A stretch of DNA of 12,359 bases, taken from the NCBI GenBank assembly GCA_036524115.1, contig DATDCY010000133.1, positions 1 through 12,359 on the forward strand, read 5' to 3'. Each line of letters starts with the position of its first letter. Within the stretch, counting starts at the first letter, position 1. Position numbers and translations under genes: made by a program. Origin of the DNA: a bacterium (GTDB taxonomy: Bacteria; JAUVQV01; DATDCY01). Shown in pieces: positions 6,952 through 12,359 of this stretch. A model generated the notes under the pieces. The model was not told where the DNA came from and did not search any database. It saw nothing but the letters and a program-made list of their open reading frames with translations.

Positions 6952-7173
6952 TCAGCCCCCCGCCACCTCGTCGTAGTCCGCCGGCGTCTCGTCCCACGCG
7001 GGCATGAAGACCCAGAGCAGGACGTAGAGCAGGGCACCGAAGCCGAAGCAGATGACGGACAGGGTCAGGACCAGCCGCACCAGCCAGGCCGCGACGCCCA
7101 GCCAGTAGGCGATGCCGGCGCACACGCCGCCGATCCATTTCCTGCCCCGGACCTTCCGCAGTTTCCTCTTCAT
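6952..7173 (-). CDS. Small PspC-domain membrane protein
   Basis: A 73-residue inner-membrane protein consisting of little more than one PspC domain. It has a basic start (MKRKLRKVRGRKW), then GGVCAGIAYWLGVAAWLVRL, which is the recognisable PspC signature, then a hydrophobic stretch to about residue 58 ending VLLWVFMPAW, and an acidic tail. In phage-shock systems PspC senses membrane stress and partners PspA/PspB; stand-alone short PspC proteins are common and poorly characterised, and no pspA or pspB is visible here. The start overlaps the stop of the upstream cca-type gene by 4 nt, with GGGAGGGA (minus strand, 7188-7181) seven bases upstream, inside that gene. The two are therefore cotranscribed and probably translationally coupled. 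Downstream it converges on the cytochrome gene. Confidence 0.88.
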   Translation of the reverse strand: MKRKLRKVRGRKWIGGVCAGIAYWLGVAAWLVRLVLTLSVICFGFGALLYVLLWVFMPAWDETPADYDEVAGG

Positions 7174-8546
7174 GGTGACGTCCCTCCCTGGGCGGAAGGC
7201 GCCGCGAGCCGCAGCGCCTCCGCCTCGATCCGCCCCTGTTCCTCGATCCGCCCGTCCAGCGCCCACTCGGTGACCTGTCGCTGGATTGTGCCGACGCGCG
7301 GGCCTGGCGCGAGGCCCGTCAGCTCCATGATCCGGGTGCCGCTGATCACGGGACCAGCGCGGTGGGCGGCGCCGGCGGCGGCCGCATCGCGCTCCGCCTC
7401 GGCGAAGAACGCCGCCCGGCGGGCGACCGCTTCCGCATCCCCCCGCGCGGCCCGGTCGCAGAGCGACAGCGCCCGCAGCGTCGGCCAGTGCTCGTGCGTG
7501 ACCAGCGCCAGGCGCTTCGAGCGCCGCATCTCGTCGAGCTTTGCCGCCCGCCGGTGGTTGTCGATCGCGAAGACGAGCGCTTCCCGCAGTCGCTGCGGCA
7601 GGGCGAGCCGCCGGGCGATCCCCTCGGCGAGCGCGGCCCCCGCCGCCTCGTGCCCGTGGTAGGTCGGCCGGCCGTCGACGAGCGCATGCGTGGGCCGCTT
7701 GCCGATGTCGTGCAGCAGCACCGCGAGGTTGACGCCGGGATCCGTCGAGGCCGAGGAGCGCACCGCCGCCAGCGTGTGCTCCCAGACGCCGCCCTCGGGG
7801 TGCTTGTCGGGAGGATGCTCGAGGCCCTGGAGGTCGGCGACCTCGGGCAGCACGGTCCGCAGCAGCCCGAGGCCGTCGAGCAGCTCGATGCCGCGGGCCA
7901 GCGCCGGCCCGCCGGCGGCGGCCATCTTCAGGATCTCGCCGCCGAGGCGCTCGGGGGCGACGCCCGCAAGCCGCGGCGCCATGGCCCGCACCGCCGCCTC
8001 CGTCCGCGGCTCGATCGCGAAGTCCAGGCACGCGGCGAAGCGGGCGGCCCGCATCAGCCGCGCCGGGTCCTCCTCGAAGCGCTCCGTCGGCTCGCCGACC
8101 GCCCGCACCAGCCGCGCGCGCAGGTCGGCGAGTCCGCCGTGGAAGTCGAGCACGCGCCCCCCGGCGTCGAGCAGCAGCGCGTTGATCGTGAAGTCCCGGT
8201 GCGCGGCGTCCTTCCGCAGGAGATCGGCGACGGCCGCGGCGGATCGTGCACCTTCCCCCGGGGGGACCGCCCCCGCGCCTCCCCGGAAGCGCGTGATCTC
8301 GAAGACGCGCCCGCCGCGCACGACCACGACCGTCTCGAACTGGCGGGAGCGGCCGACGGCGTGGGTGGTGAACAGCGTCGCCAATTCCTCGAGGGACATG
8401 TCGGTCGCGATGTCGGCATCGCTCAGCGCGCGGCCGAGCGCGCCGTCGCGCACCGCGCCGCCGGCGATCACGGCGAGCCGGCCGCGGGCGGCGATGGCCT
8501 CGAGGATCCCGAACGCCTCGGCGAGCAGGGGGTCGGAGGCCTTCAC
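7170..8546 (-). CDS. cca: CCA-adding enzyme / poly(A) polymerase family protein with HD domain
   Basis: Class II tRNA nucleotidyltransferase family protein, 458 aa, expected to add or repair the 3' CCA of tRNAs. The head domain has GGAVRD (29-34), the catalytic carboxylate pair DAD (43-45), the conserved HRDFTINALLLD (116-127), and FEEDPARLMRAARFA (157-171) of the RNA/nucleotide-binding neck. An HD phosphohydrolase-type domain follows, with His257, HD at 279-280 (LLHDIGKRPT) and YHGHE at 296-300. The C-terminal ISGTRIMELTGLAPGPRVG region is typical of HD-containing CCA enzymes. It could be a full CCA enzyme, a CC- or A-adding half, or a poly(A) polymerase; sequence alone does not settle this. 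The start is GTG 8546: an in-frame TAG lies four codons upstream with no other start between, and no Shine-Dalgarno is visible. See the separate note on leaderless initiation. Confidence 0.9.
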   Translation of the reverse strand: MKASDPLLAEAFGILEAIAARGRLAVIAGGAVRDGALGRALSDADIATDMSLEELATLFTTHAVGRSRQFETVVVVRGGRVFEITRFRGGAGAVPPGEGARSAAAVADLLRKDAAHRDFTINALLLDAGGRVLDFHGGLADLRARLVRAVGEPTERFEEDPARLMRAARFAACLDFAIEPRTEAAVRAMAPRLAGVAPERLGGEILKMAAAGGPALARGIELLDGLGLLRTVLPEVADLQGLEHPPDKHPEGGVWEHTLAAVRSSASTDPGVNLAVLLHDIGKRPTHALVDGRPTYHGHEAAGAALAEGIARRLALPQRLREALVFAIDNHRRAAKLDEMRRSKRLALVTHEHWPTLRALSLCDRAARGDAEAVARRAAFFAEAERDAAAAGAAHRAGPVISGTRIMELTGLAPGPRVGTIQRQVTEWALDGRIEEQGRIEAEALRLAAPSAQGGTSP

Positions 8547-8552
8547 GGGCCC

Positions 8553-8561
8553 ATTCTAACA
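8553..8561 (-). promoter_or_regulatory. Extended -10 element of the cca gene, close to its start codon
   Basis: On the minus strand the sequence reads TGTTAGAAT: an extended -10 (TGn) followed by TAGAAT, five of six matches to consensus. No good -35 is present at 16-18 bp. With usual spacing, transcription would start at about 8546-8547, on or next to the GTG start codon, implying a leaderless mRNA. Confidence 0.5.
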
Positions 8562-8637
8562 GCACCGGGGGCTGGCCGGGCTTGGCGCGCCGGGCGAGCC
8601 GGGGGGGGAGCGCCGCGGCCGCCCGGCGCGGGGGGCG

Positions 8638-8652
8638 GGGGGCTTCGCCCCC
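8638..8652. repeat. Short GC hairpin GGGGGC-TTC-GCCCCC
   Basis: Six-base-pair perfect stem with a 3-nt loop, directly abutting the -35 of the next promoter. It is a near copy of the hairpin at 5781-5795. The preceding 50 bases are extremely G-rich (runs of 9, 6 and 6 G). Confidence 0.45.
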
Positions 8653-8680
8653 TTGCATTCGGCCCCGAAAGAACCATACT
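8653..8680 (+). promoter_or_regulatory. Candidate sigma70-type promoter of the zinc-ribbon/PilZ operon
   Basis: -35 TTGCAT (8653-8658) and -10 CATACT (8675-8680) with 16-bp spacing, in the only AT-richer part of the 213-nt divergent region between cca and the plus-strand operon. Leader about 73 nt. Confidence 0.45.
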
Positions 8681-8759
8681 TATCCCTGAGAGTTCCCGAA
8701 TGACCGGACCACGGTGTCACGCGCTCACGGCGCGCAGCCAGGGCATGGAGGGGACGTCG

Positions 8760-9236
8760 ATGCTGCAGTCAGCCCGCAGGGACAAGATGATCCAGCCGGA
8801 GAGACAGGACGTCTACCGCAACCGCACCAAGTACGAGGAGCCGACCGTCTGCAGCGAGTGCGGCGCGGTCTACGAGGGGGGGCGCTGGGCCTGGGGCACC
8901 GGGCCGACGGGGGCCGCGCGGGCCGTGTGCCCGGCGTGCCGCCGCATCGCCGGTCGGCTGCCCGCCGGCCGCGTCGAGCTTTCGGGCGATTTCTTCCGCG
9001 CCCACCGCGACGAGATCCTCAACCTCGTGCGCAACGCCGAGGCCGCGGAGCGCGACGAGCGGCCGATGGAGCGGATCATGGCGATCGCCGACGGCGGCGG
9101 GCACACGCTCGTGACGACGACGGGCATCCACGTGGCGCGGCGGATCGGCGAGTCGCTCGCGCGCTCCTACCAGGGCGCGCTGGATTACCGCTACGGCGAC
9201 GGCGAGGCCTCGATCCGCGTCGCCTGGGCCCGCTGA
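8760..9236 (+). CDS. Small zinc-ribbon protein resembling the BCAM0308 family
   Basis: A 158-aa, probably cytoplasmic protein of unknown function. Two CXXC pairs, CSEC (31-34) and CPAC (57-60), separated by an aromatic GRWAWGTG stretch, should form a zinc ribbon. The rest is conserved-looking: LPAGRVELSGDFF, then HRDEILNLVRNAEAAE, PMERIMAI, TLVTTTGIHVARRIGESL and a C-terminal YRYGDGEASIRVAWAR. I recognise this order as that of proteins annotated as BCAM0308 family, which have no established role; this is from memory. I chose ATG 8760 because GGAGGGG (8747-8753) precedes it by six bases. Upstream in-frame ATGs at 8700 and 8745 would place this ribosome-binding site inside the gene. The following PilZ gene begins nine bases after the stop, so the two form an operon. 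Divergent from cca. Confidence 0.8.
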   Translation: MLQSARRDKMIQPERQDVYRNRTKYEEPTVCSECGAVYEGGRWAWGTGPTGAARAVCPACRRIAGRLPAGRVELSGDFFRAHRDEILNLVRNAEAAERDERPMERIMAIADGGGHTLVTTTGIHVARRIGESLARSYQGALDYRYGDGEASIRVAWAR

Positions 9237-9245
9237 GGTGCGGAC

Positions 9246-9626
9246 GTGACCGGGCGCCCGGCGGCCGACGCCGGCAGGAAACCGGCGGCGCAGGACGAGC
9301 GGCGGCGCGAGCACCGCGTCGATCTGCGCGTCCCCCTCTCGTTCACCGAGGTCGCCACGCGGCCGCACCCGAACCGGCACGGGGTGACGCTCGACATCAG
9401 CCGTGACGGCGTGCGCTTCCGCGCGGAGGAGTTCGTGCGGCCCCGTGCCTTCGTCGCGCTGGAGATGATCCTCCCGGGCGGCCGCACCTACGGCGCGCGC
9501 GGCCGCGCCGTGTGGGCGCGCGAGTCGCGCGGCGACGGGCACTGGGAGGTCGGGGCGGAGCTGCTGCGCTCCGGAGGCGACGCCGACGCCGCGCTCGCCG
9601 AGATCCTGCGGCTGCACGAGCCGTGA
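9246..9626 (+). CDS. PilZ-domain protein, candidate c-di-GMP receptor
   Basis: A 126-aa single-domain protein. The c-di-GMP binding signature is complete: RxxxR at Arg20-Arg24 in RREHR, then DxSxxG at Asp50-Gly55 (LDISRDG), followed by the usual beta-strands (VRFRAEEF, ALEMILPGG, GRAVWARES, WEVGAELL). It would respond to c-di-GMP in the cytoplasm, but no effector domain is attached, so the output is unknown. The start is GTG 9246, preceded by GAGGTG (9235-9240) that overlaps the upstream stop region; the alternative is an internal start, but the N-terminal 19 residues look like a normal flexible leader. It is cotranscribed with the zinc-ribbon gene, and both may belong to the same signalling context. 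Confidence 0.88.
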   Translation: MTGRPAADAGRKPAAQDERRREHRVDLRVPLSFTEVATRPHPNRHGVTLDISRDGVRFRAEEFVRPRAFVALEMILPGGRTYGARGRAVWARESRGDGHWEVGAELLRSGGDADAALAEILRLHEP

Positions 9627-9650
9627 GCGCGCGCGTGGCAAGAAAATCCT

Positions 9651-9679
9651 TTGCGCGGAGTTTTTCCCTGTGCTATGCT
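9651..9679 (+). promoter_or_regulatory. Strong sigma70-type promoter of the HU gene
   Basis: -35 TTGCGC (9651-9656), exactly 17 bp, extended TG at 9671-9672, and -10 TATGCT (9674-9679). It is the best promoter in the window. Predicted leader about 55 nt, with a GGAGCGGAGG ribosome-binding site just before the ATG. Confidence 0.78.
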
Positions 9680-9740
9680 CCGCGCCGAAATTCGGGGGGG
9701 TTCCCTCACGGCACCCACACAACCAAAGGAGCGGAGGAAC

Positions 9741-10061
9741 ATGGCAAAAGGCAAGGCTGAGGCCCGTCCCACCACGAAGTCCGAGAGCATGGCGTTCATC
9801 GCCGAGAAGACCGGCCTGACCCGCAAGCAGGTGGCCGGAGTCTTCGAGGCCCTCACCGGGCTGATGGCTCGCGACCTCAAGAAGTTCGGCATCTACACGC
9901 TCCCGGGGCTGGCCAAGGTGAAGGTCGTCAAGAAGCCGGCGACCAAGGCGCGCAAGGGCATCAACCCCTTCACGAAGGAAGAGGTGATGTTCAAGGCGAA
10001 GCCCGCCCGCAAGGTCGTCAAGGTCCTCGCCCTCAAGGCGCTGAAGGACATCGTCGCCTAG
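9741..10061 (+). CDS. HU-family DNA-binding protein
   Basis: Nucleoid-associated, DNA-bending protein of 106 aa. It has the HU/IHF fold order: TKSESMAFIAEKTGLTRKQVAGVFEALTG as the N-terminal helices (residues 12-40), LPGLAKVKVVKKPATKARKG as the first beta-strands, and the DNA-binding arm with INPFTKEEVMFKAKP in place of the canonical GRNPQTGEEI. The Asn-Pro that intercalates in DNA is kept, but the preceding Arg is Ile75. This variant, with KKPATKARKGINPFT, is one I know from high-GC deltaproteobacterial and related genomes rather than from E. coli hupA/hupB. ATG 9741 has a strong ribosome-binding site (GGAGG at 9733-9737). The N-terminal tail is Lys-rich. It is followed by a perfect terminator and then the pentaheme cytochrome gene. 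Confidence 0.93.
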   Translation: MAKGKAEARPTTKSESMAFIAEKTGLTRKQVAGVFEALTGLMARDLKKFGIYTLPGLAKVKVVKKPATKARKGINPFTKEEVMFKAKPARKVVKVLALKALKDIVA

Positions 10062-10089
10062 TTTCTCCGCGCGACGCTGCATGTCGTCG

Positions 10090-10126
10090 CGATGCCCGGC
10101 CGCCGCGCGGCCGGGCATCGTTGTTT
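10090..10126 (+). terminator. Intrinsic terminator between HU and the pentaheme cytochrome gene
   Basis: Perfect 13-bp stem (10090-10102 with 10108-10120), loop CCGCG, followed by TTGTTT. Only 22 nt separate its T-tract from the pentaheme ATG, and those 22 nt are mostly the ribosome-binding site. Confidence 0.87.
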
Positions 10127-10148
10127 CCGGGCCCTGGAAGGAGGCGTC

Positions 10149-11540
10149 ATGAAGTCGACCCGCACCATCGCCCTCGCGCTCCTGCTGTCCGTGTCCGCCC
10201 CCGCGCTCGCCGACGAGAAGGCCGACGAGGAGCGGGCGCTCAAGTTCCCGTTCTTCCCTTCGATGCTGATGACCTCGTCGGGCAAGCCGGTGGCCTCCTC
10301 GGAGTTCGAGGACCCGTCGATCTGCATGGGCTGCCACCCGGCGCTCTACAAGCAGTGGAACGGCTCCATGCACTCGAGCGCCTTCGTGGACCCTGTCTTC
10401 CAGTCGCTCTGGCGCATGGGCATCAAGGAGACGGGGGGCGCGGTCGAGAAGCTCTGCGCGGGCTGCCACAGCGCCATCGGCACGGTCGCGGGGGAGATCA
10501 CCCTCGGCGCGGACGGGGTCTTTCAGGCCAGCGATGTCGCGAAGAAGGGCGTGCAGTGCGACATCTGCCACACGATCAAGGGCGTGCGCGACCGCGAGAC
10601 GCCGACGCGGGAGCCGCAGAACGCCTCGATCATCGTGGACCCGGGCGCCGTCAAGCGCGGCCCCTACAAGGACGCGGACTCGCCGTACCACGAGACCGAG
10701 TACTCCGAGCTGCACACGAAGAGCGAGTTCTGCGCGAACTGCCACAACGTCTTCCACCCCTCGAACAACTTCCCGATCGAGGACACGTACCGCGAGTGGC
10801 GCAGCTCCGTCTACGCGCAGGCCGGCATCCAGTGCCAGGACTGCCACATGATGCCGGTCGAGAAGGCGATCGAGGCGGCGAAGACCCTCGTCAAGCCGGT
10901 CAACGCCGGCCAGGCGGCGATGGGCGGCCCCAAGCGCGACCAGGTCTACACGCACGAGTTCGTCGGCGCCAACACGGTGGTCACGGGCCTGCTCGGCGCG
11001 CAGCAGCACGCGGCGCTCGCCACCCAGCGGCTGCAGGCGGCGGCGTCGGTCGCGCTGGAGCTGCCGGCCCAGGCCGAGCCGGGGCGGCTCGTCCAGTTCA
11101 AGGTCAAGGTGCGCAACGAGACGGCCGGGCACAACCTGCCGACGAGCCTCACCGACGTGCGCCAGGTCTGGATTGATGTCGTGGCGACGGCCGGCGGCGC
11201 CGAGGTCTTCCGCAGCGGCGCGCTTGGGGCCGACGGGTCGGTCGACCCCGAGGCGACGATGTTCCACGCGCAGGCGGTCGACAAGGACGATCACCACACG
11301 AGCAAGCCCTGGGAGATCGTGCGCTTCGAGTCGAACACGACGATCCCGCCGAAGGGCCTGGCGACGGCGCGCTACGCGTTCGAGCTGCCGCCGGCCGCGA
11401 AGGGGCCGCTCGCGGTCAAGGCGACCCTGCGCTACCGCTCGTACGACCAGGGGCTGGCGAACCTGCTGCTTGGGGAGAAGGCGCCGACGATCCCCGTGGT
11501 CGACATGGCCGCCGCCAGCGGCGAGATCGCGATCCCCTAG
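10149..11540 (+). CDS. Secreted pentaheme c-type cytochrome, cytochrome c554-like heme domain
   Basis: Electron-transfer protein of 463 aa with a cleavable signal peptide (likely after Ala-Leu-Ala at 21); no lipobox, so periplasmic or released rather than lipid-anchored. Five CXXCH motifs start at residues 59, 103, 137, 195 and 229. The first (ICMGCHPALYKQW, then SMHSSAF) and the second (CAGCHSAIG) match the cytochrome c554 / multiheme family pattern, with His75 a likely distal ligand. Further possible ligands include His181, 189, 203, 269 (THEFVGAN), 287 and 328 (AGHNLPTS). The last 230 residues have no heme motif and look like a beta-sandwich (RLVQFKVKVRNETAGHNLPT, then strands to about 430). 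ATG 10149 follows a GGAAGGAGG ribosome-binding site. Substrate and partners are unknown; no porin or membrane anchor is encoded beside it. Confidence 0.9.
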   Translation: MKSTRTIALALLLSVSAPALADEKADEERALKFPFFPSMLMTSSGKPVASSEFEDPSICMGCHPALYKQWNGSMHSSAFVDPVFQSLWRMGIKETGGAVEKLCAGCHSAIGTVAGEITLGADGVFQASDVAKKGVQCDICHTIKGVRDRETPTREPQNASIIVDPGAVKRGPYKDADSPYHETEYSELHTKSEFCANCHNVFHPSNNFPIEDTYREWRSSVYAQAGIQCQDCHMMPVEKAIEAAKTLVKPVNAGQAAMGGPKRDQVYTHEFVGANTVVTGLLGAQQHAALATQRLQAAASVALELPAQAEPGRLVQFKVKVRNETAGHNLPTSLTDVRQVWIDVVATAGGAEVFRSGALGADGSVDPEATMFHAQAVDKDDHHTSKPWEIVRFESNTTIPPKGLATARYAFELPPAAKGPLAVKATLRYRSYDQGLANLLLGEKAPTIPVVDMAAASGEIAIP

Positions 11541-11631
11541 CCTGGCGTGCTCCGGCACGTTCTGCCAGCCTCGGTCGCGAGCGTCATGACGCGTCCTGGC
11601 ACGGCAGGGACAAAGCCCCGACGAACTGGCT

Positions 11632-11773
11632 GCCCGGCTCAAGCAGGAGCGGGATTTTGCGTTCCGGCAAGGCAGCGCCGAGCGCGCGCGGAGGCGCACT
11701 CCGTGTGCGCCGCACAAGCAGCGCGAGAAGCAACGCCGCCGGGGCGCAAAAGACCCTCCTGATTGAGCCGGGC
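11632..11773. repeat. Concentric 142-nt imperfect inverted repeat between convergent genes
   Basis: The outer arms are 11632-11668 and, reverse-complemented, 11773-11737. They share GCCCGGCTCAA, then (one mismatch) CAGGAG, a variable 4-5 nt, TTTTGCG, two mismatches, and CCGGC. The core has a perfect 7-bp stem GGCGCAC/GTGCGCC (11693-11699 with 11705-11711) with almost the same centre (about 11702). The intermediate parts are only weakly complementary. The right end touches the stop codon of the minus-strand gene. A 71-codon open frame across it is not a gene. It may be a bidirectional terminator or a small non-coding mobile or REP-like element. Confidence 0.65.
11633..11658 (+). terminator. 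Candidate terminator in the left arm of the inverted repeat
   Basis: CCCG(G)CTC pairs with GAGCGGG around the loop AAGCAG (seven base pairs, one bulged G), followed directly by ATTTT. It lies about 95 nt after the pentaheme stop. The mirror arm read on the minus strand has the same layout with a weaker stem, followed by TCTTTT, and would serve the convergent gene. A smaller hairpin CGTGC/GCACG at 11546-11559, nearer the pentaheme stop, lacks a T-tract. Confidence 0.5.
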
Positions 11774-12359
11774 TACCTTCTCCCGATGAAGTTGCGGGTG
11801 AGGGAGAGGTCGCGGACGCGGGCGACCTGCGGCGCCGGCTGGAACCGCCACGGCCGGCGCCGTGCCCGCAGCTCGTAGCTCCCCGGCCCGAGCCGGCGGA
11901 AGGTGTAGCGGCCGTTGCCGTCAGTGGACGCCTGGCGCAGCAGCACGCCCGTCGCGTCGTAGAGGCGCACGATAACCCTCGCGATCGGCGCGCCGGCCTC
12001 GTCAGTCACCCTCCCGCGGATCACGTAGCTGGTCGCGTCGAAGTCCAGCGAGCGCTGCTCGCCCTCCACGAGGCCGACCCAGCGCTGGGGACGGCGCAGC
12101 GGGAAGCCGGTCCCCGTGACCTCCACGGTGTAGTCGCCCGGCGGGAGCTTCTCGAAGGCGTAGGCGCCGGCCGCGTCCGTGGCCGCCTGCCGGCTGCGCG
12201 CCCCGCGGAGGGTGACGGCCGCCTCCGGGATCGGCTGGCCCGCCGGGTCGCTCACCCGGCCGCCGATGCTGCCGGGCCGGGTCACCGTGAGCGTCACGGG
12301 GACGGCGAGCGGGGCGTTGGGCGCGTCCGCGCTGGTCAGGAGCAGCTGCGCGGCGTGGG
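11773..12359 (-). CDS. C-terminal part of a large surface/secreted protein with carboxypeptidase-regulatory-like domains
   Basis: The frame is open to the right edge, so only the last 195 or so residues are visible and the start lies outside the window; the GTG at 12297 is internal. The first visible stretch (HAAQLLLTSADAPNAPLAV, then PVTLTV) is the final strand pair of an Ig-like/BACON-type repeat common in large extracellular proteins. Two carboxypeptidase-regulatory-like beta-sandwich domains follow. One starts GSIGGRVSDPAGQPIPEAAV and ends LPPGDYTVEVTGTGF; the other starts YVIRGRVTDEAGAPIARVIV and ends LGPGSYELRARR. These domains usually act as structural or ligand-binding modules outside the cytoplasm. 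No catalytic domain is visible in this part. The C terminus NFIGRR is not a recognisable sorting signal. It converges on the pentaheme gene across the inverted repeat. Confidence 0.85.
   Translation of the reverse strand, partial: HAAQLLLTSADAPNAPLAVPVTLTVTRPGSIGGRVSDPAGQPIPEAAVTLRGARSRQAATDAAGAYAFEKLPPGDYTVEVTGTGFPLRRPQRWVGLVEGEQRSLDFDATSYVIRGRVTDEAGAPIARVIVRLYDATGVLLRQASTDGNGRYTFRRLGPGSYELRARRRPWRFQPAPQVARVRDLSLTRNFIGRR

Noticed and set aside
8598-8642. G-runs that might form a G-quadruplex
   Set aside because: Runs are unevenly spaced and interrupted by self-complementary GC sequence that would compete by forming hairpins; there is no supporting evidence beyond base composition.
7362-8759. 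Upstream extension of the zinc-ribbon protein frame through the cca gene
   Set aside because: It is antisense to cca, lacks any domain, and the ribosome-binding site at 8747-8753 fits the ATG at 8760.
11570-11640. Sequence AGGGACAAAGCCCCGAC recalling the GGGACGCAAAGCC block of GEMM (c-di-GMP) riboswitches
   Set aside because: The preceding GGCAAACC block and the pairing elements of the aptamer are absent, and no plus-strand gene lies downstream.
8769-11717. A 982-codon open frame on the minus strand across four plus-strand genes
   Set aside because: It is Arg/Asp/Gly/Val-rich with no recognisable domain and lies opposite four well-supported genes. In DNA this GC-rich, antisense frames stay open by chance. 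The same applies to the long minus-strand frames at 1078-3453, 3453-4799 and 5913-7037.
11547-11762. 71-codon open frame after the pentaheme gene
   Set aside because: It runs through the inverted repeat, has no ribosome-binding site or domain, and its composition follows the repeat.
12241-12297. GTG at 12297 as the start of the right-end minus-strand protein
   Set aside because: The frame continues upstream to the window edge, encoding HAAQLLLTSADAPNAPLAV, a typical Ig-like repeat end, so the gene starts outside the window.

Overview
The window is very GC-rich bacterial DNA with dense operons, c-type multiheme cytochromes and Gram-negative envelope machinery. Gene content fits a Desulfobacterota/Geobacter-like, Myxococcota-like or related metal- or electron-cycling lineage. 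No rRNA or other phylogenetic marker is present, so this placement is an inference.

Layout, left to right. (1) 2-4721, plus strand: an ABC-2 type efflux operon matching the E. coli ybhGFSR layout. It holds the 3' end of a membrane-fusion adaptor (ybhG-like), two ATPase genes corresponding to the N and C halves of YbhF, and two 377-residue permeases (ybhS/ybhR-like). The last four genes are joined by 4-nt, 6-nt and 1-nt junctions. (2) 4870-5706: a stand-alone MBL-fold metallohydrolase. (3) 6042-6881: a periplasmic dodecaheme cytochrome built from three tandem tetraheme modules, behind a 335-nt intergenic region and followed by a strong intrinsic terminator. (4) 8546 down to 6952, minus strand: a CCA-adding/poly(A) polymerase family enzyme with an HD domain, overlapping by 4 nt a small PspC-domain protein. 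(5) 8760-9626, plus strand: a small zinc-ribbon protein resembling the BCAM0308 family and a PilZ (c-di-GMP receptor) protein, 9 nt apart. (6) 9741-11540: an HU-type nucleoid protein with a clear promoter, a perfect terminator hairpin, and immediately after it a secreted pentaheme cytochrome with a heme-free C-terminal half. (7) 11632-11773: a concentric inverted repeat between convergent genes. (8) 12359 down to 11773, minus strand: the C-terminal end of a large, probably secreted protein with carboxypeptidase-regulatory-like beta-sandwich repeats.

Working together: the first block probably exports a small hydrophobic compound across the envelope as a tripartite pump; its outer-membrane channel is not in the window. 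The two cytochromes, 12 hemes and 5 hemes, are the likely accessory electron-transfer part of the locus. No porin, quinol oxidase or catalytic subunit lies next to them here, so the pathway is unresolved. The remaining genes are housekeeping or regulatory (tRNA 3'-end maturation, c-di-GMP sensing, nucleoid structure).

The most interesting structures are the triplicated tetraheme cytochrome, the complementary degeneracy of the two split ABC ATPases, the terminator placed between HU and the pentaheme gene, the apparently leaderless GTG start of the CCA enzyme, and the concentric inverted repeat near the right end. I found no CRISPR array, transposase, integrase, tRNA or rRNA.
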